Assembly: GCA_031178645.1 (NCBI GenBank)
Contig: JAPSIP010000102.1
Location: 1-6,098, forward strand
DNA: 6,098 nucleotides
Direction: 5' to 3'
Source: Paracoccus sp. (in: a-proteobacteria)
GTDB lineage: Bacteria > Pseudomonadota > Alphaproteobacteria > Rhodobacterales > Rhodobacteraceae
Within the stretch, counting starts at the first letter, position 1. Each line of letters starts with the position of its first letter. A program made the position numbers and the translations under genes. The notes below the pieces were generated by a model. The model was given only the letters and a program-made list of their open reading frames with translations, made no database searches and was not told the DNA's origin. This document shows positions 1 through 6,098 of this stretch, in pieces.

Positions 1-1559
1 CGGACGGCGGCGCGGCTGCGTTCATCGGCCAGCAGTTCGTTGTTGAACAACAGAACCTCCACCACGGCGATGCGCAGGGCTTCGGCGAAGCGGCGGTCGC
101 CTTCGGACCAGGGATGGCTTTTGCCGCGAACGGTTTCCTTCCAGATCGCGAAGCTTTTGCGGGGCGTCAGGCGGTCGCCGAACTTGCCCGTGGCATAGGT
201 CTTGTTCGGATCGCCCGCCCAGTCCAGCGTCTGCACGGCTTCCTTGCGGAAGTAGAACAAGAAATCGCGCGGCCGCCGGGACAGCGGCACGATCATCACC
301 CCGGCGACCTTGTCCGTCAGGCCGCCCGCCAGGGGCAGCAGATCCGCAAGGCAATCAGTGCAGAACACCTGCCCGTCGGACAGTCCCTCGGCCAGGGCCA
401 TGATGGGCGCGGCCTCAACCTCGCCCGGCGCATGTCCCAGTCCGGTCCAGCAACCGTCCAGCCACATGGCGATGCCGTCGGCCTCGATCAGCCCTGCCAG
501 TTCGGGCAGGCGCTCCCGAAGGGCGGCGCCAGCATCCTCGTCCTTGCGGGCATCGACCATCAGATCGTCAAGCGCGCGCCGGCCGGCCATTTCCGCCTCG
601 CGGGTCTGGCGGCGGGTCAGCGCGTCCAGGTGCATCGAGAAGAACTCGCCCACCATCTCGGCCGCAGCGCGGTCCGCCATCGTCAGGACCTTGGGCGCAT
701 AATGGTGGCAGGCGATCAGCCCCCACAGCGCGCCGTCGATGATGATCGACACCGACATCGAGGCCGCGACCCCCATGTTGCGCAGGTATTCGCAATGGAT
801 GGGCGAGACGCTGCGCAGATGCGCATAGGACAGATCCAGAGGATCGACCCCGCCGCCTTGCGCAAGGATCGGCACCGGCACGAACGAGGCGTCGCCGATC
901 ACGCGGATCGGATTGCGCAGGTAAAGGGCGCGGGCCTGCTGGGGAATGTCGCCAGCGGGGAAGTACTGGCCGCGGAAGCTTTCCTGTTCGTCCAGCTTGG
1001 CCTCGGCCACGACCTTGCCTGCGCCATCCTCGCCCAGTTGATAGATCATCACCCGGTCATAGCCCAACTGGGCCTGGGCCAGCATCGCAGCCTGGGCGAT
1101 CAGCGTTTCCACGTCATCCGTCGCGCGCAGGCGTTCGATGACAGTGCGGGACAGGCTGATGATGGTGCCGACCCGGTCCGAGGCGGGCTCGAGCTCGATG
1201 ATCGTGTGGCCCTTGAAGCGGTGGATCGTGGCATCGAACCAGCGGCCGTTGACCTCGACCCCGAAGACCAGGGCCGGGCGCGGCTTGTTGCCTGATACTG
1301 CCAGGGCGTTCAGCAGCCGATGCGCGGTTTCGGCGTCGATCACCTCGGTCAGCCGCTGGCCCAGCGGATGGCCGGGCAAGCCCAGCATCTCGACAGCGTT
1401 GTCGGAACAATAAAGAACGGTCCGGGCCGAATTGTCGCAAGCCAGCAGGCAGCCATGCGGCTGGATGCTGCCGGGAATGTGGATCGGCTCGCGATCGCAA
1501 TTCGTCAGGTCGATCGACTTGCCGACCAATGATGCGTCAAAGGCAGCATTTTCGTTCAT
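1..1559 (-). CDS. bphP: Bacteriophytochrome, PAS-GAF-PHY sensory module (3' end off window)
   Basis: A red/far-red photoreceptor that binds biliverdin. The frame is open from ATG at 1559 to the left edge, giving 519 complete codons with no stop. The domains in order are PAS_2 (about residues 15-120), GAF (about 140-310) and PHY (about 320-505). Cys21 lies in the CDREPIHIPGSIQPHG segment and is the expected thioether site for biliverdin. The GAF pocket shows PAGDIPQQAR with Asp204, Tyr173, Tyr213, SPIH with His255, Tyr258 and the IACHH motif (His285/286). The PHY tongue carries WAGDP (447-451) and PRKSF (466-470); Arg467 is the expected partner of Asp204 in the Pfr state. The start is supported by the ATGA overlap with bphO, though the Shine-Dalgarno sequence is weak. 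The output domain is missing. Bacteriophytochromes usually end in a histidine kinase (HisKA or HWE type), but which one applies here cannot be seen. The sensor identification is very secure. Gln198 suggests a bathy type (see findings). Confidence 0.97.
   Translation of the reverse strand, partial: MNENAAFDASLVGKSIDLTNCDREPIHIPGSIQPHGCLLACDNSARTVLYCSDNAVEMLGLPGHPLGQRLTEVIDAETAHRLLNALAVSGNKPRPALVFGVEVNGRWFDATIHRFKGHTIIELEPASDRVGTIISLSRTVIERLRATDDVETLIAQAAMLAQAQLGYDRVMIYQLGEDGAGKVVAEAKLDEQESFRGQYFPAGDIPQQARALYLRNPIRVIGDASFVPVPILAQGGGVDPLDLSYAHLRSVSPIHCEYLRNMGVAASMSVSIIIDGALWGLIACHHYAPKVLTMADRAAAEMVGEFFSMHLDALTRRQTREAEMAGRRALDDLMVDARKDEDAGAALRERLPELAGLIEADGIAMWLDGCWTGLGHAPGEVEAAPIMALAEGLSDGQVFCTDCLADLLPLAGGLTDKVAGVMIVPLSRRPRDFLFYFRKEAVQTLDWAGDPNKTYATGKFGDRLTPRKSFAIWKETVRGKSHPWSEGDRRFAEALRIAVVEVLLFNNELLADERSRAAV
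1556..1559 (-). other. ATGA start/stop overlap joining bphO and bphP
   Basis: The bphO stop TGA (1558-1556) shares bases with the bphP start ATG (1559-1557). Four-base overlaps of this kind usually mark translational coupling by re-initiating ribosomes. That would suit a pair in which one protein makes the chromophore of the other. The overlap is seen directly; the coupling is inferred. Confidence 0.85.
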
Positions 1560-2089
1560 GCCGCAGCTTTCACGCCATATGCACTTAGTGCAAGTCCAAA
1601 CACGTCGCGTGCGCCGCTTACGGCCTGCGATTGGGGAACATCGGCGTGTTCCAGCCAGTCGAGGAACCGCCGCCACCGATCCGGCTGGGCCGTCTGCGCC
1701 GCCAGGTGGCGCGCGCCGAAGCTGGCGGTGAAGCCCTGGTCCGCCGCGCGCCGCACCAGCAGCCGCGCCCCCAGGGCGGAACCTTCCAGGACATAGCAGG
1801 CGGCCGCCTGCGCCGCACGCCCCTCAAGCGCGGGGGCATCGGGAAGCACGGGACGGGGCTGGTCCAGGTCGGCCATGTCCTGTTCCAGCAGCGGGGAAAG
1901 GCGCTGCACCTGCCAGGCCCCGTTCGTCAGCCTGGGTTCAAGAGCGGCGCGAAAGCGAAAGCTTCCGGTGACAAAGTCACGATAGGCGCGGGCATCGGCA
2001 AAGACGCCGATCGCCTGGTCCAGGCGATCGTGCAAATCTCGCGTTTCCGACATCAGAACGCGACGCAGTGAGCCGTCTTTCATGATCAT
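1556..2089 (-). CDS. bphO: Biliverdin-producing heme oxygenase (BphO type)
   Basis: A cytosolic heme oxygenase of 177 residues. The family opens the heme ring with O2 and electrons to give biliverdin, CO and Fe2+. The N-terminal segment TRDLHDRLD supplies the likely proximal heme ligand, His20. The segment YVLEGSALGARLLVRRA (99-115) is the glycine-containing distal helix that lies over the heme, with Gly103 and Gly107. A tryptophan/phenylalanine-rich segment near 139-145 also fits the family. Three starts are possible: ATG at 2089, 2083 or 2053. The last would leave His only eight residues from the N-terminus, so 2089 or 2083 is preferred. No good Shine-Dalgarno sequence precedes any of them, and an in-frame stop lies 15 bases upstream of 2089. 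The stop codon overlaps the bphP start, so chromophore synthesis and apoprotein are probably made together. An iron-scavenging role (HemO type) is less likely, because no heme-uptake genes are nearby. Confidence 0.93.
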   Translation of the reverse strand: MIMKDGSLRRVLMSETRDLHDRLDQAIGVFADARAYRDFVTGSFRFRAALEPRLTNGAWQVQRLSPLLEQDMADLDQPRPVLPDAPALEGRAAQAAACYVLEGSALGARLLVRRAADQGFTASFGARHLAAQTAQPDRWRRFLDWLEHADVPQSQAVSGARDVFGLALSAYGVKAAA

Positions 2090-2190
2090 GCGCCAAGTTA
2101 CGACTCATTTCGTCAGACATAGCGGCCCCGCCCGAAGGCCCGCAAGGCCTGATGACATCAAATGGCGCCAAGGAACCTTGCGATTCCGCC
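2090..2190 (-). promoter_or_regulatory. Intergenic region upstream of bphO, weak promoter candidate
   Basis: This is the only noncoding gap of note in the window and the only likely place for a bphOP promoter. A weak pair can be seen on the minus strand: TTGCGG (2145-2140), an 18-base spacer, then TATGTC (2121-2116). Only the first three bases of each hexamer match the housekeeping consensus. If real, transcription would begin near 2109 and leave a leader of about 20 bases. A small hairpin with a UUCG loop (GCC/GGC stem) falls inside the spacer region. No run of T follows any hairpin, so I see no convincing terminator for the upstream genes, and read-through into bphO is possible. Confidence 0.25.
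2150..2160. promoter_or_regulatory. Perfect 11-bp palindrome, possible operator
   Basis: The plus strand reads TGATGACATCA, with 5-bp arms TGATG/CATCA around one central base. It lies about 60 bases upstream of the bphO start and just upstream of the weak -35 candidate, where an activator could bind. It is not a proper FNR box, because the TGAT and ATCA halves are three bases apart rather than four. It is also not the TGT-N12-ACA site of PpsR. A chance palindrome remains possible. Confidence 0.25.
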
Positions 2191-3117
2191 CTAATAGCCC
2201 CGCTTGCGGTCCACGAGGTAAAGGACCGGGCGACCCTCCATCGCGCGGCGCAGGTTCTCGACGGCGACGGGGGCCGCGGTTTCTGGCCGTGTCTCGGCCG
2301 CGATATGGGGCGTGACCGTGACGCGGGGATGGGCCCAGAAGGGATGGGCCGGGGGCAGCGGCTCGGTCCGGAAGACATCCAGCACCGCATGACCCAGATG
2401 GCCGCCGTCCAGCAGCGCCAGAAGCGCCTGGTCGTCCAGCACCGTCCCGCGCCCCGGATTGATGAGCCATGCCCCCTTCGGCAACAGCGACAGCCGCCGC
2501 GCGTCCAGCAGGTTCCGGGTTCCGGGCGTGTCGGGCAACAGCGAGATCAGGATCTTGGCCTGTGCCAGGGCCTGGTCCAAGCCATCCGGACCGAAGACCT
2601 GCACCCCCGGCACCGCCCGTCCCGACGCGCTGAAGCCCGCCAGCCGGAAGCCGATGCCGCCCAGCATGGCCGCGACGGAACGGCCCAACTCGCCCATGCC
2701 CAGGATCGTCACCTGCCGGTTCCCGGCCAGGGGCGGCGTCAGGCCGTGGCGCCACGTGCCATCCTGGGCATAGCGGTCCATGCCCAGATGCGCCCGCAAG
2801 GCCCAGCCGGTGCAATATTCCGCCATGCCCCGGGCCAGGCCGGGATCGACCATGCGCGCCAGGGGCTGGGTCAGGGTGGGGTTTGTCACGATACGCTCGA
2901 CCCCGGCCCAGAGGCTCTGGACCAGACGCGCGTTCACGAAGGGCGACAGATCCTCGATGGGGCCGCCGGGGGCATAGATGATCGCGTCAATGCGGGCCGG
3001 ATCGGCGGCGGCGTCATCTGCGCGGACCAGCACCATCTCGGGGGCAAGGCGGGCCAGGACGGGCGACCATTCCGGCCACAGCCCGTCGCGGGCGGCGAAC
3101 AGGACGCGCATCGTCAT
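2191..3117 (-). CDS. ghrA: GhrA-type glyoxylate/hydroxypyruvate reductase (D-2-hydroxyacid dehydrogenase)
   Basis: A predicted cytosolic NAD(P)H-dependent 2-ketoacid reductase of 308 residues, close to the 312 of E. coli GhrA. The Rossmann nucleotide motif is GMGELG (140-145), within VTILGMGELGRSVAAML. The catalytic triad of the 2-hydroxyacid dehydrogenase family is present: Arg223 in NPGRG, Glu252 in DVFRTEPLP and His271 in TPHIAAET. The LWAGVERIV segment (69-77) and the overall layout match the GhrA subfamily better than SerA or LdhA. The likely reaction is glyoxylate to glycolate, or hydroxypyruvate to D-glycerate, but the exact substrate cannot be read from sequence. ATG at 3117 overlaps the rodA stop and has an AGG five bases upstream; a second ATG at 3111 is the alternative. 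The frame runs open far upstream through rodA, but that extension is a shadow of the membrane protein. Its place behind rodA suggests co-expression, not a proven role in wall synthesis. Confidence 0.88.
   Translation of the reverse strand: MTMRVLFAARDGLWPEWSPVLARLAPEMVLVRADDAAADPARIDAIIYAPGGPIEDLSPFVNARLVQSLWAGVERIVTNPTLTQPLARMVDPGLARGMAEYCTGWALRAHLGMDRYAQDGTWRHGLTPPLAGNRQVTILGMGELGRSVAAMLGGIGFRLAGFSASGRAVPGVQVFGPDGLDQALAQAKILISLLPDTPGTRNLLDARRLSLLPKGAWLINPGRGTVLDDQALLALLDGGHLGHAVLDVFRTEPLPPAHPFWAHPRVTVTPHIAAETRPETAAPVAVENLRRAMEGRPVLYLVDRKRGY
3114..3117 (-). other. ATGA start/stop overlap joining rodA and ghrA
   Basis: The rodA stop TGA (3116-3114) shares bases with the first ATG (3117-3115) of the downstream dehydrogenase. 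This supports the 3117 start over the one six bases further in. It also suggests the two genes lie on one transcript with coupled translation. Confidence 0.8.
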
Positions 3118-4253
3118 CGCGGCCTGTGGACATGGGCGGATTGCACCAGCCCGAAGCCCAGCAGCAGGATCATCAGCGAGGTGCCCCCATAGCTGACCAG
3201 CGGCAGGGGCGATCCCTTGGCGGGCAGCATCCCCATCACCGTGGCCATGTTGATCGCGAAATACAAAAAGAACGTCCCGCTGATGCCCACGGTGATCAGG
3301 GAGGCGAAGCGGTCGCGGTTCGACAGCGCCGAGTAAAGGCAGAAACCGATGATCAGCGTGTAAAGCCCCAGCAGGGACATCGCACCGATGAAGCCGAACT
3401 CCTCGGCCAGGACGGTGAAGATGAAGTCGGTGTGCTTTTCCGGCAGGAAGTTCAGCCGCGACTGGGTGCCCTGCATGAAGCCCCGCCCCGACCAGCCGCC
3501 GGATCCCAGGGCGATCTGGCTCTGGATGATGTTGTAGCCCGCGCCAAGGGGATCGGCGGTCGGGTCCAGGAAAGTGTCGATGCGCCGGAACTGGTAATCC
3601 TTGAGCAGCTGCCATTCGGTCCCACGGCTTTCCAGCACCGCCACGACCAGCCCCACGGCAGCCGCGATGACCACGCCGAAATACCACAAGGACACGCCTG
3701 CCGCGAACATCACGATGCCGCCCCCCGCCACCAGCATGATCGAGGTGCCAAGGTCCGGCTGGATCAGCACCAGCCCGGTGGGCGCCAGGATCAGCACCAC
3801 CGGGATCAGCACCCACAGGGGCCGGGACACGCGGCGCGCGGGCAGCCAGTCGTAATAGGCCGCCAGCAGCAGCACGAGCGAGATCTTCATCAGCTCGGAC
3901 GGTTGCAGGCGGATCGGGCCGATGTCGATCCAGCGCTGCGCGCCCATGCCGATCTCGCCCACCAGTTCCACCGCGATCAGCAGAAGGAAGCAGCAGACAT
4001 AGGCGGGAACCGAGATCCCCCGCCAGAACCACATCGGCACGAAGGCCAGGGCGATCATGATGACCATGCCGGCGGCAAAGCGGTACATCTGCGGCTCGGC
4101 CCAGGTATCCACCCGGCCCCCGGCGACCGAGACCAGCATCAGGAAACCGATCGAGGCCACGGCCGCGATCAGGAAGACCAGCGGCCAGTTCAGATACAGG
4201 ATCTTGCGGATGCCGGTCGGGGTCTGGGCGACCTTGTAATCAAGATAGGACAT
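3114..4253 (-). CDS. rodA: Rod-shape SEDS peptidoglycan glycosyltransferase RodA
   Basis: An integral inner-membrane protein of 379 residues, the usual RodA length, with about ten hydrophobic helices. SEDS proteins polymerise lipid II into glycan strands; RodA does this for cell elongation together with PBP2. Family motifs are clear: GAQRWIDIGPIRLQPSEL (104-121), PDLGTS (166-171), the FLPEKHTDFIFTVLAEE loop (269-285) and the C-terminal GSPLPLVSYGGTS (347-359). Asp276 in the HTDF motif corresponds to the catalytic aspartate Asp262 of E. coli RodA. The pairing with PBP2 separates it from the divisome paralogue FtsW, which normally sits in the mur/fts cluster. The ATG at 4253 lies three bases after the PBP2 stop (TGA CCG ATG). 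No strong Shine-Dalgarno sequence is seen, so translation probably depends on ribosomes leaving mrdA. The sequence looks intact. Confidence 0.97.
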   Translation of the reverse strand: MSYLDYKVAQTPTGIRKILYLNWPLVFLIAAVASIGFLMLVSVAGGRVDTWAEPQMYRFAAGMVIMIALAFVPMWFWRGISVPAYVCCFLLLIAVELVGEIGMGAQRWIDIGPIRLQPSELMKISLVLLLAAYYDWLPARRVSRPLWVLIPVVLILAPTGLVLIQPDLGTSIMLVAGGGIVMFAAGVSLWYFGVVIAAAVGLVVAVLESRGTEWQLLKDYQFRRIDTFLDPTADPLGAGYNIIQSQIALGSGGWSGRGFMQGTQSRLNFLPEKHTDFIFTVLAEEFGFIGAMSLLGLYTLIIGFCLYSALSNRDRFASLITVGISGTFFLYFAINMATVMGMLPAKGSPLPLVSYGGTSLMILLLGFGLVQSAHVHRPR

Positions 4254-4256
4254 CGG

Positions 4257-6098
4257 TCAGGCCCGCGTCAGCCGGGCCGGTTCGGGCGTGAACAGGCGCA
4301 TGGCGTTGTGGCGTTCCTCCATCGCCTCCTGCTGGTCGCCGGGCACGGCGTCCAGGGGCGGCAACCCGTCCGCCAGGGCGAACAGCAGGATGTCGCGGGC
4401 GATGGGCGCAGCCACGGCCGAACCGCCGCCGCCATGTTCCACCACGACCGACACCGCATAGCGCGGCGCCTGATAAGGGGCATAGCAGACGAACAGCGCA
4501 TGGTCGCGGCGGTTCCAGGGCAACTGGTCGTTCGACACGACCCCGCGCGCGCGTTCGGCTGCGGTGATGTTGCGGACCTGGCTGGTCCCGGTCTTGCCCG
4601 CCATGCGCCAATCCTCGCGCACGATGCGCGACCGCCGCGCCGTGCCTGTGGCCGAATTCATCACCTCGTCCATGCCCAGCCGGGCCACGCGCAGGAAGGC
4701 CGGGGTCAGGCCCAGGTCGGCGAACTCCGGGACGGGCTGCGCGACCCCGTCGATGGCGCGGACCAGCCGGGGCTTCACCTCCAGCCCCGTGGCCAGCCGC
4801 GCGGTCATCACCGCCAGTTGCAGGGGCGAGGCCAGCACATAGCCCTGCCCGATCGAGGCGTTGAGGCTGTCGCCCACCTGCCAGGACTGGCCATAGCGGG
4901 CCTGCTTCCATGCGCGGTCCGGGGCAATGCCCTCGGCCACGGCGGACATGGGCAGGTCGTGGCGCTGCCCCAGGCCCAGCCTGCGGGCCATCGCGGCGAT
5001 CCGGTCGATGCCGACCTTCTGGGCCAGTTCATAGTAATAAACGTCGCAGCTATGCGACAGGCTGGTGACCGCATCGACGCTGCCATGCCCGCCCCTGCTC
5101 CAGCAATGGAAGCGGCGGCCGCCTACCTCGGTATGGCCGGGGCAGTAGAAGCGCGAGCCTGCGTTGATGACGCCTGCTTCCAAGCCGGCCAGCAGGGTGA
5201 CCATCTTGAAGGTCGATCCGGGCGGATAGACGCCCTGCACCGTCTTGTCGGCAAGCGGACGGTGGTCGTGGTTCATCAGCGCCTTGTAGTCGGGCGAGGA
5301 AATCCCGCGCACGAATTTGTTGGGATCGAAGGAGGGGGACGAACAGATCGTCAGGATGTCCCCCGTCTGCACGTCGATCACCACGGCGGCGGCGCTTTCC
5401 TCGCCCATGCGCTGCGCGGCATAGTTCTGTAGCCTGGCATCCAGCGACATCTGGACAGTCGCGCCTTGCTCGCCTTCTTGCCGGGACAGTTGGCGCATCT
5501 CGCGCCCGGCGCTGTTCACCTCGACCCGGCGCTGACCGGCCTTGCCGCGCAGATGCTCCTCCATCCGCGCCTCGAAGCCGACCTTGCCCAACTGGAACTC
5601 GGGCAGCATCAGGACGGGATCGGGATCCTCGATCTTGGACAGGTCGTAATCCGATACCGGACCCACATAGCCCAGCACATGCGCCATGTCCCCCGCCCGA
5701 GGATAGACACGCGACAGACCCGATTCCGGCGTCACGCCCGCAAGCGAGGGCGCGTTCACGGCGATGGAGCTGAACTGTTCCCAGGTCAGGCGGTCGGCCA
5801 GCACGATGGGCGTGATGGCGCTGCGCCTGGCGAACTCGTCCAGAAGCTCGGCCATGCGGGCGTCGCTGATGGGGATCAGCCGGGCCAGGCGGCGCAGGAC
5901 CGGTTCCACGTCGCCGCCCGCTTCCTCTCGCGTCAGGGTGACGCGGTAATTCTGTTCGTTGCCGGCGATGACGATGCCGTTGCGGTCGTGGATCAGGCCC
6001 CGCGCGGGCACCAGCAGACGGATCTTGATGGAATTGCCGTCGGCCAGCATCCGGTACTGTTCGGCATGTTCGACCTGCATCGACCGCAGCTTCAGCGC
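4257..6098 (-). CDS. mrdA: Penicillin-binding protein 2, elongasome transpeptidase (5' end off window)
   Basis: A class B PBP that cross-links peptidoglycan in the periplasm during lateral-wall growth. The frame is open to the right edge and shows 613 residues. The first six visible codons (ALKLRS) precede an internal Met at 6080 that should not be taken as the start. The cytoplasmic tail and single membrane anchor therefore lie outside, perhaps 30-40 residues. Numbered from the first visible residue, the dimerisation/pedestal domain begins with VPARGLIHDRNG (30-41). The transpeptidase domain has the SxxK motif STFK with nucleophile Ser295 (codon 5216-5214) and Lys298. Next comes SCD (350-352), the SxD form usual for PBP2 in place of SxN, and then KTGTS (502-506). 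SSPSFDPN and RFHCWSRGGHG are further PBP2 signatures. Partner RodA follows three bases downstream, which distinguishes this gene from ftsI. Upstream neighbours are probably mreBCD, which I cannot see. Confidence 0.96.
   Translation of the reverse strand, partial: ALKLRSMQVEHAEQYRMLADGNSIKIRLLVPARGLIHDRNGIVIAGNEQNYRVTLTREEAGGDVEPVLRRLARLIPISDARMAELLDEFARRSAITPIVLADRLTWEQFSSIAVNAPSLAGVTPESGLSRVYPRAGDMAHVLGYVGPVSDYDLSKIEDPDPVLMLPEFQLGKVGFEARMEEHLRGKAGQRRVEVNSAGREMRQLSRQEGEQGATVQMSLDARLQNYAAQRMGEESAAAVVIDVQTGDILTICSSPSFDPNKFVRGISSPDYKALMNHDHRPLADKTVQGVYPPGSTFKMVTLLAGLEAGVINAGSRFYCPGHTEVGGRRFHCWSRGGHGSVDAVTSLSHSCDVYYYELAQKVGIDRIAAMARRLGLGQRHDLPMSAVAEGIAPDRAWKQARYGQSWQVGDSLNASIGQGYVLASPLQLAVMTARLATGLEVKPRLVRAIDGVAQPVPEFADLGLTPAFLRVARLGMDEVMNSATGTARRSRIVREDWRMAGKTGTSQVRNITAAERARGVVSNDQLPWNRRDHALFVCYAPYQAPRYAVSVVVEHGGGGSAVAAPIARDILLFALADGLPPLDAVPGDQQEAMEERHNAMRLFTPEPARLTRA

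Noticed and set aside
114..1295. A 393-codon open frame on the plus strand, opposite bphP
   Set aside because: The composition is typical of an antisense shadow, with no recognisable motif. The minus-strand phytochrome explains the whole stretch.
2122..2150. GGCC-flanked hairpin with a UUCG loop, considered as a terminator or attenuator
   Set aside because: The stem is broken by G-G mismatches, and it is followed by TATGTCTG rather than a T run.
2169..2180. Inverted repeat CAAGGAACCTTG just after the ghrA stop, considered as a terminator
   Set aside because: The loop is only two bases, or the stem only four base pairs, and no T run follows on the minus strand. It is too weak to call.
1977..2390. 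A 137-codon minus-strand frame spanning the ghrA-bphO gap
   Set aside because: It overlaps both neighbouring genes in another frame and has no recognisable motif. It is more likely a chance frame in GC-rich DNA.
2152..3192. A 346-codon open frame on the plus strand, opposite the dehydrogenase
   Set aside because: It shows no family motifs and has a shadow-type composition. The minus-strand GhrA-type gene has the full catalytic triad and nucleotide motif.
3118..4032. A 305-codon upstream extension of the dehydrogenase frame
   Set aside because: It lies within rodA in another frame and is Arg/Gly/Ala-rich with no domain. Homologues begin near the ATG at 3117.
5081..5083. SCD in place of SxN in the second transpeptidase motif of PBP2
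   Set aside because: This looked like a missing key residue, but the SxD form is normal for the PBP2 family, so it is not a defect.
3126..5432. A 768-codon open frame on the plus strand, antisense to rodA and mrdA
   Set aside because: It is rich in His, Gln, Arg, Asp and Gly with no domain pattern, and it crosses the junction of two clearly real genes. Long antisense frames are expected opposite GC-rich coding sequence.

Overview
The window is GC-rich DNA (judged by eye, not computed) and is almost fully coding. Every gene I can support lies on the minus strand, so biological order runs from position 6098 down to 1. Gene content, protein style and tight gene packing point to an alphaproteobacterium, most likely Rhodobacterales and perhaps a Paracoccus-like member. 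That placement is inference from sequence character, not from a database match.

Region 1 (about 6098 to 3114) is the end of a rod-shape operon. It holds the peptidoglycan transpeptidase PBP2 (mrdA, 5' end off the window) and, three bases after it, the SEDS glycosyltransferase RodA. These two form the core synthase of lateral-wall elongation. PBP2 cross-links the strands that RodA polymerises from lipid II. Region 2 (3117 to 2191) is a GhrA-type 2-hydroxyacid dehydrogenase whose ATG overlaps the rodA stop codon (ATGA), so it is probably co-translated with the wall genes.

Region 3 (2190 to 2090) is a 101-base gap and the only noncoding stretch of any size. It holds an 11-bp palindrome and a weak promoter-like pair. 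I see no convincing terminator.

Region 4 (2089 to 1) is a light-sensing pair. A BphO-type heme oxygenase (bphO) is followed, through another ATGA overlap, by a bacteriophytochrome (bphP) that runs off the left edge after its complete PAS-GAF-PHY sensory module. BphO makes biliverdin from heme, and BphP attaches biliverdin through its N-terminal Cys21 to sense red and far-red light. The output domain (expected to be a histidine kinase) lies outside the window.

I see no mobile elements, tRNA or rRNA genes, CRISPR arrays or long repeats. Nothing here looks like a wholly new system. The points most worth a second look are the phytochrome's chromophore-pocket residues, which hint at a bathy (Pfr ground state) type, and the position of the light-sensing pair directly behind the cell-elongation operon.
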